This document shows, piece after piece, positions 47,001-58,300 of a stretch of DNA of 64,000 nucleotides (positions are counted from its first letter, which is position 1; the number at the start of each line of letters is the position of its first letter). The stretch is from Enoplolaimus lenunculus (Eukaryota; Nematoda; Enoplea; Enoplida; Thoracostomopsidae). The notes under the pieces are model-generated. The model made no database searches. It saw nothing but the letters and a program-made list of their open reading frames with translations, and was not told where the DNA came from. Position numbers and translations under genes: made by a program. The DNA lies in the NCBI GenBank assembly GCA_030248215.1, contig JASANG010002916.1, positions 22,637-86,636 of the forward strand. The letters run 5' to 3'.

Positions 47001-47835
47001 CAGTTCAGGTATACTAACCATGGTCTAATTTAAGTTGTTGACTCATGGTGGTTTTTTAAAAGCAAAACTATTACTTTCATGTTATGACAATGGCTCACAT
47101 TTGTGGTTTATTTGTTTTTGCTTGAAAAGTTAAGTATTTACTCAAGAATAACTTAAGCAAATGCTTAAGTAAACCTAGCCAATGTCATGCGAGAAATCGC
47201 GTAACCTTTACCAAATTTTTTTAATTTTTTTTCGGTTCCATAGGTATATCCAACACTGCGTGGCTATGTCACTCACCTGGAATTCCGGGCTGGACAGGTG
47301 CCGGTAGCGGAGCCGGTTGAAATCGCGACACGTAGGTCTGGGGAGGCAGCCCGCGGTCACCGAGCAAGAAATCCAATTCATCTTCACCAAGGGGCACGTC
47401 GGTTGTTAAAAACTGCCCCCCTGTGGGTGAGGCAACGACTTCTGGGTCACGAACAGCATCCCTAGCAGTGGCAGTAGTCGTAGGGGGAGCGGCTGGCCGC
47501 CGGCCGCGGCGTCTTTCTTCTCGAGCTTGTCTGAGTTGGGCTCGAATCCGCGAGTTACGTTCTTCTTTAGCGCGTAGCCGTTCCGCGCGACGTGCGGCGA
47601 GCGATTTGCGTCGCTCTTCTCGCTTTGAAGCACGGGCGGCCGCTCGCTGCGCAGCACGTTCTGCGGCGGACAGCGGCGACGCCTTTGAAGTAGACGGCGT
47701 CTTTGATGTTGCCGTACTGGGTGTTGTCGCTCTCTCGCCGTTTGTAATCGCGACAACAAACAGCACGGCAGCACCAAAAAATGTCACCACAAGGATTGTC
47801 CGGATTATCAGTCGGATAATGCTGTACGGTAGCAT
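44060..47835 (-). CDS. Membrane-anchored papain-family protease, paralogue B
   Basis: Four exons (- strand): 47835-47277, 46454-45756, 45241-45128, 44199-44060, all introns phase 1, 503 residues. N-terminal anchor at about 5-29 (SIIRLIIRTILVVTFFGAAV), then an Arg/Ala/Glu-rich, probably helical stalk (about 55-115) and a conserved acidic motif PLGEDELDFLLG. The C1A peptidase domain spans about 190-415 with Cys215 (CAACYAFAS), His359 (GGHACVLMGWDD) and Asn377 (LQNSWG), the complete catalytic set. The segment before Cys215 (QGRRC) is one residue longer than the usual QGxC. A tail with eight Cys follows (IKCKNHTPCYE; TGCYCKNSYC; EDCMYCGDRCY). There is no signal-peptide cleavage context and no classical inhibitor prodomain. 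Type II membrane topology is inferred. Paralogue A lies about 3.4 kb downstream in the same orientation. Confidence 0.88.
44207..44351 (+). mobile_element. TTAGGC-core TIR element against a splice acceptor
   Basis: GGTCCATATATTAAACATCA start, worn core, TACATAGGCC end. It lies in the last intron of protease B. Only seven bases (GTTTCAG on the - strand) separate it from exon 4, so it supplies the sequence where the branch point should be. Confidence 0.7.
45600..45710 (+). repeat. Degenerate TTAGGC tract in protease B intron 2
   Basis: Contains ATTAGGCTTACG, GGTTAGGTTTAGGCTTAC and CTTTTAGGCTGAAGG. No element ends found. Confidence 0.6.
46734..47180. mobile_element. ACTTAAG inverted-repeat element in protease B intron 1
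   Basis: GGCTGGGTTTTTGAAATCTT at the left and TTAAGTAAACCTAGCC at the right are inverted. The interior is dense in ACTTAAGT words. A second GGCTGGGTTTTTGAAACC at 46855 suggests an internal duplication. Relative at 52039-52344. Confidence 0.75.
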
Positions 47836-47984
47836 GATTTTGCCGTAAGCGGAAGTTCCGGTGAGTAAATATTGAGTTTATTTTAGCGACAATTATTAAG
47901 TAAATTTAAAATACGTCAAAAAGGATTTAAAAGACGGCTACGAAATGATGCAATAACAATAAAACGTGAAATTTTTACAGGATT

Positions 47985-48085
47985 TACTCGCCTTTCTCAC
48001 ATAGAGTATACTATGAGAAACTAAAAGTGCAAACAGTTGTACACGTATACACACCACATATGAACCAAGGTACTCAGTAAAAAAC
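47985..48085. mobile_element. Fragment of the tRNA-core TIR element
   Basis: CCTTTCTCACATAGAGTATACTATGAG matches the left end of 34618-34887 but lacks the tRNA-like part. Confidence 0.6.
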
Positions 48086-48447
48086 AAAACTATTATACTG
48101 CGGAACACAATTTCCAAGCTCGGATGACGCGTATTTTTGCATATGATTGTGCACATTTACCTTCAGTAATAGCCAGCAATGCCAGAGCAGGCTGGGGTGG
48201 AGCCTCCTTGTCCATGATGAATGTTATTCAATTTGCACAATAACATGCATACACCAGGTACGTCCCTATACTTAGGTATATATAAAAACCTACATGCACA
48301 CCTCCTATTTCAAATTTCTACAAATGTTTACATACGCATACTTCATGTGAAAATTTGGCAGTAAACCGGAACCTATTTCGATTTCTGTGTGTTGCGTGGC
48401 CGGAACAGAAATATATTCCGAGAGTATCCGACCTTGTATGATGTTAC

Positions 48448-49040
48448 GTATTCAAAGTTTTTTAAAATCAGTGTCAAGGACACTGAAGCTCTTTTCTGTA
48501 GTATCCGGGACACTGAAGCCAAAAAAGCTTAGTATTCGGGACACTGAAGCCAAAAAGCTTCATTGTCCGGGACACCGAAGCCAACACGCTTCAGTATCCT
48601 GGACACTGAAGCTTTTTTGGCTTCAGTGTCTCGGATACTAAAACCAAAAAGCTTCAGTGTCCAGGACACTGAAGCCAAAAAGCTTCAGTATCCTGGATAC
48701 CGATTCTCTTTGGCTTCAGTGTACCGGGCATTGAAGTTTTTTGGCTTCAGTGTCCCGCACACTGAACCAAAAATCTTCAGTATCCTGGACACTGAAGCTG
48801 TTTTGGCTTCAGTATCCAGGACTCTGAAGCATTTTTGCTTCAGTGTCCTGGACATTGAAGCTTTTTTGGCTTTAGCGTCTCGGATACTAAAGCCAAAAAG
48901 ATTCAGCGTCCAGGATACTGAAGGTTTCTGGCTTGAGCGTCCAGGATACAGAAGCTATTTAGGCTTCAGTGTCCATGACACTACCCTCTCAAAAGTCACC
49001 TGGTGTACGCATGTTATTGTGGAAGTTGCATTAATGGCGG
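48448..49040. repeat. CTTCAGTGTCC palindromic array
   Basis: More than 20 alternating direct and inverted copies of a word like GGACACTGAAGCCAAAAAGC. Neighbouring units pair as hairpins. The tail near 48986 (CTCTCAAAAGTCACCTGGTG) is shared with 13849-13890, so the array lies within a dispersed element. Apparent coding frames across it are by-products. Confidence 0.88.
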
Positions 49041-49570
49041 TTTTTTATGTAAAATCTTATTAGGATGGGCCCTTTTTTGGGGTAAAACCCACAAATAAAA
49101 GGGCTTGAGGGGTGACTGCTCGGATCCTGGTAGCTAGAGAGAAAATTAATATAAATGTTTGGTTAAGAAATTAAGATTTTATATTTCTTCGCAGTCGAAG
49201 CGGTTTTTTGCCAATAATAAAACCTAAACAAAAGTGCAATAATTGACAGAAAAATAGTTTTTTAGAAAACATGAAAAGATTTGAATTTCAACCGCCCACA
49301 CAACTGAAAATTCAAATACAAAAATTATTTTACTTTGTTTTCATTTCGCATCTTTATTTTACAAATTATATATTTCTAAATATAGCCCTGCTTGCAAGTG
49401 ACTTAATACCCTTGAATGCTTCTCCTGAAAATTTACCCCCTAGCATGGTGAGTTGGCTACGCGCCTGTTGGGAAATGTAAAAGATACCTACCAACTCATT
49501 CGATTCCGCGACGTATTTATACGTATCTTGCCGTACCAAACTTAAGGTATATAGAGCCGTTGTAGCGAAA
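49041..49570. other. Unassigned
   Basis: Nothing recognised. Confidence 0.35.
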
Positions 49571-49578
49571 GCTTCGCA

Positions 49579-49655
49579 TGGCAGTGTAGCTCAATGGTTA
49601 GAGCAACGGGCCGGCGGTAATCCGTACAGTGCGAGTTCAATTCCCACTGTATACA
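49579..49655 (+). pseudogene. tRNA-like sequence
   Basis: GTGTAGCTCAATGGTTAGAG includes an A box (TAGCTCAATGG), and AGTTCAATTCC is a B-box-like segment. The T-stem has two mismatches, the acceptor ends do not pair in the proper register and no normal anticodon arm forms. A tRNA relic or short SINE. Confidence 0.45.
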
Positions 49656-49774
49656 CAGTAAAAGTTTCGTGAGTAGTCAACGTAAAATGAGTTATAAATG
49701 CATGTCCATTAAGCCTTTGAGTATGCCTAAGCCTAAATCTACCCCTAAAGCGAAAGCCTAAATATACGTTTAAG

Positions 49775-50385
49775 CGTTGCGCTCTGCTTTTGTTGACGTC
49801 CGGCGCCGTCGGTCACCCGTCCGGCGCAACCCGTCACCCGTCCGGCGCAACCCGTCACCCGTCCGGCGCAACCCGTCACCCGTCCGGCGCAACCCGTCAC
49901 CCGTCCGGCGCAACCCGTCACCCGTCCGGCGCAACCCGTCACCCGTCCGGCGCAACCCGTCACCCGTCCGGCGCAACCCGTCACCCGTCCGGCGCAACCC
50001 GTCACCCGTCCGGCGCAACCCGTCACCCGTCCGGCGCAACCCGTCACCCGTCCGGCGCAACCCGTCACCCGTCCGGCGCAACCCGTCACCCGTCCGGCGC
50101 AACCCGTCACCCGTCCGGCGCAACCCGTCACCCGTCCGGCGCAACCCGTCACCCGTCCGGCGCAACCCGTCACCCGTTCGGTGCCGTCCGTCACCGTGCG
50201 TCATATGTACGACGACGTCCGTCACCGACCGGCGACGTCCATCACCGTCCGTCACAATACGGTATCGATCAAGTGTAATGTATACGATAACGCAACGGTG
50301 ATGGACGGCATCGGTCGATGACGTGACGAACGGCGCCGTATGGCTGACGGACGACGCCGTACGGTGGAGCTTAATCTTAGCTTGC
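49775..50385. mobile_element. GACGTCCGGC palindromic element containing a satellite
   Basis: Left part GCGCTCTGCTTTTGTTGACG and following GTCCGGCGCCGTC match the arm of the 13893 and 56618 copies. The right part returns as inverted CCGTCCGTCACC words up to about 50385. The 21-bp array at 49805-50176 interrupts one arm. Confidence 0.65.
49805..50176 (+). repeat. 21-bp satellite, about 17 units
   Basis: Nearly perfect head-to-tail copies of CCGTCACCCGTCCGGCGCAA plus one C. Because 21 is a multiple of three and the unit lacks stops, at least four of the six frames stay open; these are not genes. Confidence 0.97.
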
Positions 50386-50711
50386 GTCTAGCATCATTGA
50401 CGCCATCATAGCGTTGGGTACAGGTGCGTAGGTGAGACCTTTGAGTAAAACGTACCATAGAATGACAATGTGACACCAAAAACAATATTTTCACTAAATG
50501 CCTGTGTTGAAGTTGCATAGGAAAAGCGTAAATTGCCAATTCTAATTGAAATAAAGTCAATAACAACCGGCAAATCTATTTTTGTCTTCATTCTAAACCT
50601 TAAACCTAACACTAAACCTGAGCGTTATCGTCCCACTGAACCCGACTGATTATAATACTCGTAAACAATTGGTCAGAGTAACACAAAATTAATTAAGGAT
50701 ACTTAATAATC
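50386..50711. other. Unassigned
   Basis: No supported feature. Confidence 0.4.
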
Positions 50712-51478
50712 ATAGACAATAACCGGATAGTGAAAATAAAGTGAAACGGAAACGGAAACAGATAATGATCAAACTATCTAAACCGGAAACGAAAAACGGA
50801 TATTAAAGTTTAAAAGTTCATAATAAAATATTTTATATTTCTTTCAATACAATTGAGCGCTGCAAATATTCATCGGCTTTTTTTAAAAAATTGTATAGAA
50901 AAAGAGGCGGATGTACCTTTGTTTCTGAGTTAAGATAAATTTTGTTAACTTTATTTCAAACGAAATTGCAACATTACATACATTGAAAATCAGAATAATT
51001 CTAAAAGTGGCTACAACCAAGAGTGGATGATCACTCTAACAAGAGTGTGCAACTGGGTACATTCTGTGTATTAAAGAATGTACCGGCACGCGTTGCGTTT
51101 TTGGCCAATCCCCCCGCTTTTGGGGGGTCAATTTTACGTTCATTTTACACATGTATCCACCAGCCAACACCGAAAATATAATCGGACCACATTTTAGTAT
51201 ATACAATAGCACATGAATTTCAACATCGATGGAGATTTTCACCCCCCCCCCCCCAAATGGGGGGTAAGCCAAAAATGCAACGCGCGCTGAGTACATTTTT
51301 TTCTACATAGAATGTACCCAGTTGCATTCTCTTGTTAAAGGGTATCATGCACTCTTGCTACAACTAAACGATATCAGCATAAAACGAAACGGAATTCTTG
51401 CATTTCTATATTAACGGAAACGAAAACGAACACTGCTTTTTCACCCTAAAACCGGAAACGGATATCCAGTTACACTTT
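50712..51478. mobile_element. CGGATATCC-type element with nested insertion
   Basis: 50712-51009 (CGGAAACGGAAACAG, ACAATTGAGCGCTGCAAATA) and 51357-51478 (CCGGAAACGGATATCCAGTT) are halves of one element, split by the palindromic element at 51010-51356. Confidence 0.7.
51010..51356. mobile_element. Palindromic element with G/C-run arms
   Basis: Left AAGAGTGTGCAACTGGGTAC and right GTACCCAGTTGCATTCTCTT are inverted. Inner CCCCCCGCTTTTGGGGGG is a hairpin and a run of about 14 C lies at 51241-51254. Confidence 0.82.
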
Positions 51479-51944
51479 GTCGGTTTACTGATTTTTTGAT
51501 TGTTTCAACAACAAGACTAGGCTCTTCGAGTAGAAATATATATTCATAATTTTTTTACGTAAAACTAAACTTTTGAGCTGTATTTCCTACGCTAAGATAC
51601 AAAAAATGTTAACAAATGATTGAAACTTTTACTGCAAAATGATGTGCAATAAAATGTAACAAAAATGTTCATGTAAACAATAAAAAAGTCAAGTTTAAAA
51701 TACACAAAACAACACACAACAAAAATAATTAGTTTTACTGGTATACCCAAATGCCCATATTCTCAAATGTTCGTTAGCAGAAATCTCCACGGATCAAACA
51801 AGCTACAACGAGGACTGTTGATGATCCAAAACCTGCACAAATGTAGAACTAAAATGCCAAATATATGGTAAAAAAACAAAAAAACAAAAGACCCCGAAGA
51901 AACGAGAAAAGACGCACTACTTACGCCATCTGTATTAAAATGCA

Positions 51945-52640
51945 GCTACTGCCATAGTACACACTGCAGAATGTCTTGACACTATAACAGGACACTGTAC
52001 TAAGGGCTATTGTCGTACATTTGTTTTAGCTGACATTAGCTGGGTTTCTGAAATCTTAGCTATGCTTAATTACTGCGTTGACGTAAACTTTTCGAACAAA
52101 ATGTGTAGCCGCCAAATGTGAGCCATTGTCGTAATAAAAAATAATAATTTTTGTCTTTTATATTACGAAAGCACCGCGAGTCTACAATTTCGGTTAAACC
52201 AAGGTTAGTGTACCTGAACAGTTAATTTATAATCTAACAAATTTAGTCAGCGAATTAAGTATTTACTTAACTTAAGTACGATGGCTTACTTAGCACGTAC
52301 TTAAATACCAACTGATACTTTAAGTACGATTTCAGAAACCCAGCCATTGTGTACAAAGGAGATCAAAATTATTTCCCAAGCATGCACAAACCACAAACGG
52401 TTACAAAAGCTGCGGAGAGAGTCTACCTTTTGTCAGTAGTTCCTACCTAGAGACTGTGTTTTGCAACTACTTCTTTCAAACCTTGTCAAGACAAAACCGA
52501 CTACTCATTAACAGCATAGTGTGTATTTCCGTCTTGCCCTATAGTCATAGCATCGTTTAGTACCATTAATCGTAAGGCCGTGGCTTGACAATTTATTACA
52601 ATTATGCGAGCATTATTACGTGGAAAAGATACAAGTATGG
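51945..52640. repeat. Diverged repeat shared with 35830-36240
   Basis: See 35830. This copy is interrupted by the ACTTAAG element at 52039-52344. Confidence 0.5.
52039..52344. mobile_element. ACTTAAG inverted-repeat element
   Basis: Ends GCTGGGTTTCTGAAATC and GATTTCAGAAACCCAGC are perfect inverted repeats; interior has ACTTAAGTACG words. Confidence 0.85.
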
Positions 52641-53176
52641 TGTTTACGCATTGTTTTGAGTCTCCTACGAAGTTTTAAATATTAAAGTTTTGACAAAATC
52701 AACCACCAGTCAACAGAATTTGTATTCCTTTTAAATTTTTAGCGTTAATAAAGCAGAGTACTGAAAACTTCGGGGGCATTATTAGCTGGTAGATCGAACG
52801 TACTGTAGCGACCCGAATAAGAGGGCGGGACTGACGTTTATTTGGCCTCTCCAGAGTGTATCCCCTTTTGTCGGTTCTCGCAAGCGACGAGCAACAATTT
52901 TGTTTTGCTATTTTTTCTACGGTTCCTAGTTCAATTAGCGCATCCTTTTATTGTTGGTTACTTGGGCCCTTGGTCTGTTAGATCTAAACCTATTGCGTAG
53001 GTTCTGTTTTTGGCGAATAAAAGTAGAAATATTGGAGGCAGTTAATACGTTTTGACAATATAAATCGATGTAAAATTGTTCAAAACTCTGATTCAACGTT
53101 ACTTGCCTACATAATTCAGGCTCGTAGACGAAGGAGACTCCGTAAATTTTAAAATTCCTAATTAGTGAAAATCTCT
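52641..53176. other. Unassigned
   Basis: No gene seen. Confidence 0.4.
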
Positions 53177-53449
53177 TAACCCTTTCACTCATAGAATATA
53201 CTACGAGTAACTAAATACAAATATTAATATACGAGCAATACAGACTCTGTGAGCAGTGTTTAACAATTCTAACACATATGTGCAGCCCAACATCTCCACA
53301 AGACGTCAGAGACCCTTTGAGCTCGAGCGTTAAGTTCCTATAGCTCAGTAGTCACTGTAAACCCCTCCCACCGGTGTGATAGGGGATCGAATCTTACCTT
53401 GAAACTACATCTCATACGAAATTGGAAGTGTTTATGTGAGAAATGGTAT
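53177..53449 (+). mobile_element. TIR element carrying a tRNA-like core
   Basis: TTAACCCTTTCACTCATAGA start, TATGTGAGAAATGG end. A box TAGCTCAGTAG and a weak B box (GGGATCGAATCT). Confidence 0.78.
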
Positions 53450-53677
53450 GATGGAAAAATTCTCAGGTAGTACCTTTAAACAACGCATCGTCAAGCTAAT
53501 TAACGATATTATGGGTCTGTCTGACCAATGTTTACGGTCTCCTGTAATGTTATATTGGTTGCAATCGAGTTTAGCGTGGCATTATCAAAAAAGGTCATTA
53601 TCGTGTACTTTTCTCATTTAACAGAGCCAAATATGAATGACCTCTCAAAAAATATGCTGTTCGAGTTAGAAGCCATC

Positions 53678-53868
53678 GCCAATGTAAAGAACAGGGGCGA
53701 AACAGTATTATAACCATATTTCTAAGCCTAAGCATAGAAACGAGCATATTCCTGTAGCCTAAGCCTAAGCCTAAGCCTTAGCCAGGCAAAAAAAATTAAT
53801 TTAAAGCTTAAGCTTACTCTTTTCTGGTCCCACAGAAACACGTTCCGCCCGTGATCTTTACATGGGTC
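53678..53868 (-). mobile_element. TTAGGC-core TIR element
   Basis: GCCAATGTAAAGAACAGGGG start, four successive CCTAAG units near 53758, ATCTTTACATGGGTC end. Confidence 0.8.
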
Positions 53869-54308
53869 GACGTCGTTTATGATTAATGTTTATGTTCCAT
53901 TGCAATTAACGTATATTAAGTTCTTACATTTGAGAAACGGGTATTAGTAATAAAATAATTAAGAATTTTAGTGTTTATTTGCAAAAGGGGGGGAACCGGA
54001 GGTGAAAAATTGGATGCGGAAGTCAAAGAATTTTGCTGAACCCGGAACGGGAATCAAAGTTTGATCGAGATGAAGCAAAATTAGACAAATTTGCGTTGAA
54101 TTTAATAATTTTGACAATAATCTGCAATATAGGAGGGTTTAGAGGTTCAAAATTTAGTGAAATTACAAACAACTCCGCTGATGAGCACAAGTTTTACTAA
54201 AATACAAATATTCTCACTACCGAAATTGCTATAACCTTCGGTAATACCGAGTGATTTGACAGTAAAATCTATTCCAAAATTTAATCATTGCTTAACGACT
54301 GAAAATTT

Positions 54309-54470
54309 GGCCCATGTAAAGCTCAGGCGCAGAACCCTATTCAGCATGGCTGCCATACAGTAAAGTCTGACTTTAGGCTATTTTTTTCCTAGGCTTAGAA
54401 GTATAAGCACATTCGTACACGTAGGCTTAAGTTCAGGTATATGCTTATATTAGTGTAACGGCCCTACCAA
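54309..54470 (+). mobile_element. TTAGGC-core TIR element
   Basis: GGCCCATGTAAAGCTCAGGC start, worn core, end near TGTAACGGCCCTACC. Confidence 0.65.
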
Positions 54471-54922
54471 ATGCCGAATCAAGTATGGTTTTCACGTATA
54501 TAAACTAGTCTGCCAGCTTTGCGCAATGCACAAAAGTTGCGAAAGCACAAAAATTTCCTTGCAAATTTTCTTTGCACCGAACAATCACGTGTATTTCCTA
54601 GCAAATTATTGTAAACAAAGTAATGCTGGAAAGTTGCCCAAAATACGTATGTGTTGGCGTTCCAGCTTTAATATATAGATTAACAGAAATTCATAATTTT
54701 CAGTGAGTGGGGCGATGAATTTGTTACACGTGGTAAGGGCTTCAATGTTTTTATATTTTATGTATTTTTTAAACAGAGTACGACCTTATTTTTCAATTAT
54801 TTATTTCTACAAATCTAGCCACAGCCCGCCTTTCTCGCGCCGGACAGTAGGCCTGCATTCAGGTCCCAGCCAGTGGCGGAGTGGACTGGAGGTGGAAAAA
54901 CCTCATGGCTTGCCGTTTACTA

Positions 54923-55084
54923 CGCTGTAAAAACGGTGAGTCAAATTGACTGTCTGCAAAATAGGCTTTTCCTGACTACACAAACTGAGTCAAATTCGAC
55001 TCCGCAAGAGTCAAATGGAGTCGAATTTGGACTCAGTTTGTGTAGTCAGAGAAAAGCCTATTTCGGAGAGAGTCAATTTGACTC
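54923..55084. mobile_element. Introner-like TA element upstream of the K+ channel
   Basis: TA then CGCTGTAAAAACGGTGAGTC; the donor motif is kept and the right terminal about 20 bases are lost (ends GACTCATGCG). Confidence 0.82.
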
Positions 55085-55300
55085 ATGCGTCATCCACTTC
55101 ATTTTGTGCCCGCCATGTGGAAATTAGACACGCCTTTTTCCAAGTACGGTTTTGCAAAATGCTAGCAACGTGAAATTGAGAATATTAAAATATGTCCAGT
55201 GGTTTCTCGTAACCTGTGTATACTGCGTTTTGGTAGGTTTCATTCTTCTCCAGAAGCAGCTTCAGTTTAGAAATTTTTTAGTGAAAGGTTTTGTATTTTT

Positions 55301-58300
55301 ATGCTCAAGATTAGTTTCAACTTCGAGTTTCAGGTACTGCACCTTGCTCGTAAACCAGCGAAGCCACGCAAGCGGCGATCGAAGGCGTTGGCAACGCACG
55401 GCCAAGCGGACGGCAAACATTTCGAAGAAGAAAAAGAGTCTGAGAAGAAACAGGCAGGAGCGCAAATGATTAAAACGGTAAGATTTTATTTAAAAAATTT
55501 TAAGTAAAATGTACAGATTAGAGAAAAAAAAATAAATCAAATCTTAAAAAAAAAACAAAAATAAAAAAAATGCCCACGTAACAGTAGTATTAGCATATTC
55601 CTAAGCCTATGCCTATGCCTATACCAAAAATTAAGCCTAAACCCAAACAAAACAGTTAGTCTAGAGCTTAAGCTTACTCCATAGCAACTTCACGAAAATA
55701 CTGTTAACCTCCGATCTGTACACGAGCCGCAATACCTCGCTCTACCACAAATATTTTCTATTTCCCTTGAGATCCAGGTCCGTTTGCTTGAAAACAGACA
55801 GCACCTGCCACCCTTGATTGTAATTATACGTTCAATGGAAAGCGAGCCATAGGTGAAAATTTTTAAAATGTTTTCGCTAAATTGAAAATTCGTAAGGTAG
55901 GGAGGCATCTTACAAACAATTTTTCAACAATATTTTGCGCTGGGGGAGTCCCGTCAGCTCCGCACTGGATTCGTCCCTGCTTCTACTGAAAAAAAGTGGG
56001 TGGGCCAAAAATTATTAACGAGGCTTTGCGTCGCCTCGTCTACTCAAGAATCTGGAACTGAATTCCCAAGTGACCAATCCCAATTGCGTTCACGACAACT
56101 TAAAATTGTTCGTCACGAATGAGCCAATGATGTAAAAGTTGTTGGAAGAAGAATTTATTAATGATGCTCGCGTATGCTTGCCGCGAATCCTGATTGGCTA
56201 ATGCCTGTATAACTAATTGCAGATTTGCAAAGTGCAAGCACCGGCATTACTTATGATCGTAACCGCGTGCTATATCGCCGCAGGCGCCGCTATCCTTAGA
56301 CACTTGGAAACCGATCCGAAAGGCGTTAATCGATCCAGTCTGGCGTTGTCTGACATCCGACGCCGTCTTGACTACTTAATCGCAGGTCAAGTGCGCTATC
56401 GTGGTTCACCATTTCAACGGCATTTCAACGCGTTTCTCGATCATTGGGAGAACAAATTGGCTGGCGAGTTGAATTCAACGAGCGAAATTGAGCAAGACGC
56501 CCTAAAACGAGCAACGATCGCTCATGATTTGTTCAATGGCGAATGGGCGTTTGGATCGGCGTTTTTGTTCGCGTTTTCTGTGGTTTCGACTATAGGTAGG
56601 CTCCCAAGGTGCACGCTTAGGATGGCGCTATACTACTCGTGCCGGCCGCGCCGTCCGGTACGTCCGCCACCGTCCGACACCGTCCGTCACAATGGGGTAT
56701 CGTTCGTGAATAAATTCACGTACGATACCGCAAGATGACGTACGGTGACGGACGGCGCCGAACGGCACCGGGCGGCGCCGTACGACAAACGTACGGTGAC
56801 AGACGGCGGCGGACGTCATCAAAAGTATAACGTCACCCTTATAGTTGCCCCATCGGTATTGTAAATCAAAAGGGCAGATCTTTAGCCAGGATTTTAAACT
56901 TTTTTACGCATAATTCGATACAGTTAAACTATAATTTAAGCCTAACCTTTACTCAAATCTTTGGTTTAAGATTTAATGCTAAAATTACGTTCGGCGGCTT
57001 TTCGTTCGCTTTGTTTGTGAAATTGCGCTGTATTCGATGTTTGTTTTGTTGCTGCGCCGCTGTTATACTTTTCATTTTGGAACCACAATTGGCAGCAACA
57101 TTTGAACCTTCAGGATACGGTCACATCGCTCCGGTTACTAACGCAGGCCGTTTGTTTACGTTGTTCTACGCGTTTGTCGGCATTCCTGTTGGGTATTTGG
57201 GAATAGCAGCGATTGGTCGGATCTTTTCAGAGTATTCGTACGCTGTTTATTTTTATATCAAATGTTGGATGCAACAACGATTAATTCCACCCATTTTACT
57301 GACAAAATTTCCGAAAATTTTCGCATCCAGTGACGGAGGGGGCACTAATCAATTACCCCCTGGTGAGTGTCGTTTTTTTTCTTTATATTAATAGCTTAGT
57401 AATTAATGTTAAAAGCGTGGCGAGACCAGACGCAAGGGGCTCGAGACTTATTTTCCCTAATTCTCGGCCGGAGCAGCCACCCCCATGCCCCTACTTGGGG
57501 GGGGGCAACCCAAAGAGGGGAATTTATTATAATAAGATTTTAAACAAAAAACAGCTGTTAATATTCTCAACTTGGATTTGATCATCGCAAGGGACCACCA
57601 CCATGGAATTTTGGGACATCTCCATAGGTTGCTTGCTTCGGCAGAATCCCTAACGTATTGCCTTTTAATTGACAAACGACACTGCCTCAGAGACCGATTG
57701 TTAACGATTTGCCAGTCTCAATCCTGTAGTTGTTTTTCGGTACCCTCGTCATCCAATCAAAACTACTCATGTCGCTACAGAGGGTTCAAACTATCGTTGA
57801 TTGGTTAGAGCGCAAGCAACTTCACTGTAAATTCCAATGAGTTGATCAATCAATTCAGCTAGCGAGCTGATTATTTCTGAATTAGTATCAGTAAACATTA
57901 ACTCACACTGAGTTGAGTTGATTCTCACTATGAGTTGAGTTGACTCTCTTTGTGTTGGTTAATTAACTCAGCATAAATTGAATCAACTCAAAATTCTGAA
58001 TTCTGACGGTCCTAACTCAGACTGAGTGCTTCAACTCATTCTGAGTTAAAATCAACTCCCTGAAATTTACAGTGTTGTAAACACCGCTTAATCTACTGCA
58101 GCGACGTGCTGAAAAATTTTAAATTGTCGTGGGGGCAGGCACCCAAACAACGACGACCCATGTATAGAACAGGGCCGGATCATTATCCGGCGGGGCTGTA
58201 ATAAAGTCAGATTAAGCTTTAGACTAACTTTTTTTGCTTAGGCTTAAGCTTAAACTTAAGCTTAGGAATATGCTTATGCTACTGTTCCGGTCCTGTTCCA

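Noticed and set aside
47423-47848. 141-codon + strand frame over the Arg/Ala-rich exon
   Set aside because: Opposite-strand shadow of a GC-rich coding exon of protease B.
48387-49063. Open frames of 84 and 166 codons with SVSRTLKPK repeats
   Set aside because: Translation of the palindromic CTTCAGTGTCC array.
49579-49655. Functional tRNA gene
   Set aside because: A and B boxes are present but acceptor, anticodon and T stems do not fold properly.
49805-50176. CRISPR-like regular repeats
   Set aside because: No spacers; head-to-tail satellite in a eukaryotic genome.
49745-50301. Four overlapping open frames of 149-174 codons on both strands
   Set aside because: Direct consequence of a stop-free 21-bp satellite; the RNPSPVR and TGDGLRR repeats are not proteins.
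55262-55465. Open frame on the - strand over the channel's basic exon
   Set aside because: Shadow of the + strand coding exon, which is fixed by downstream phase and the channel homology.
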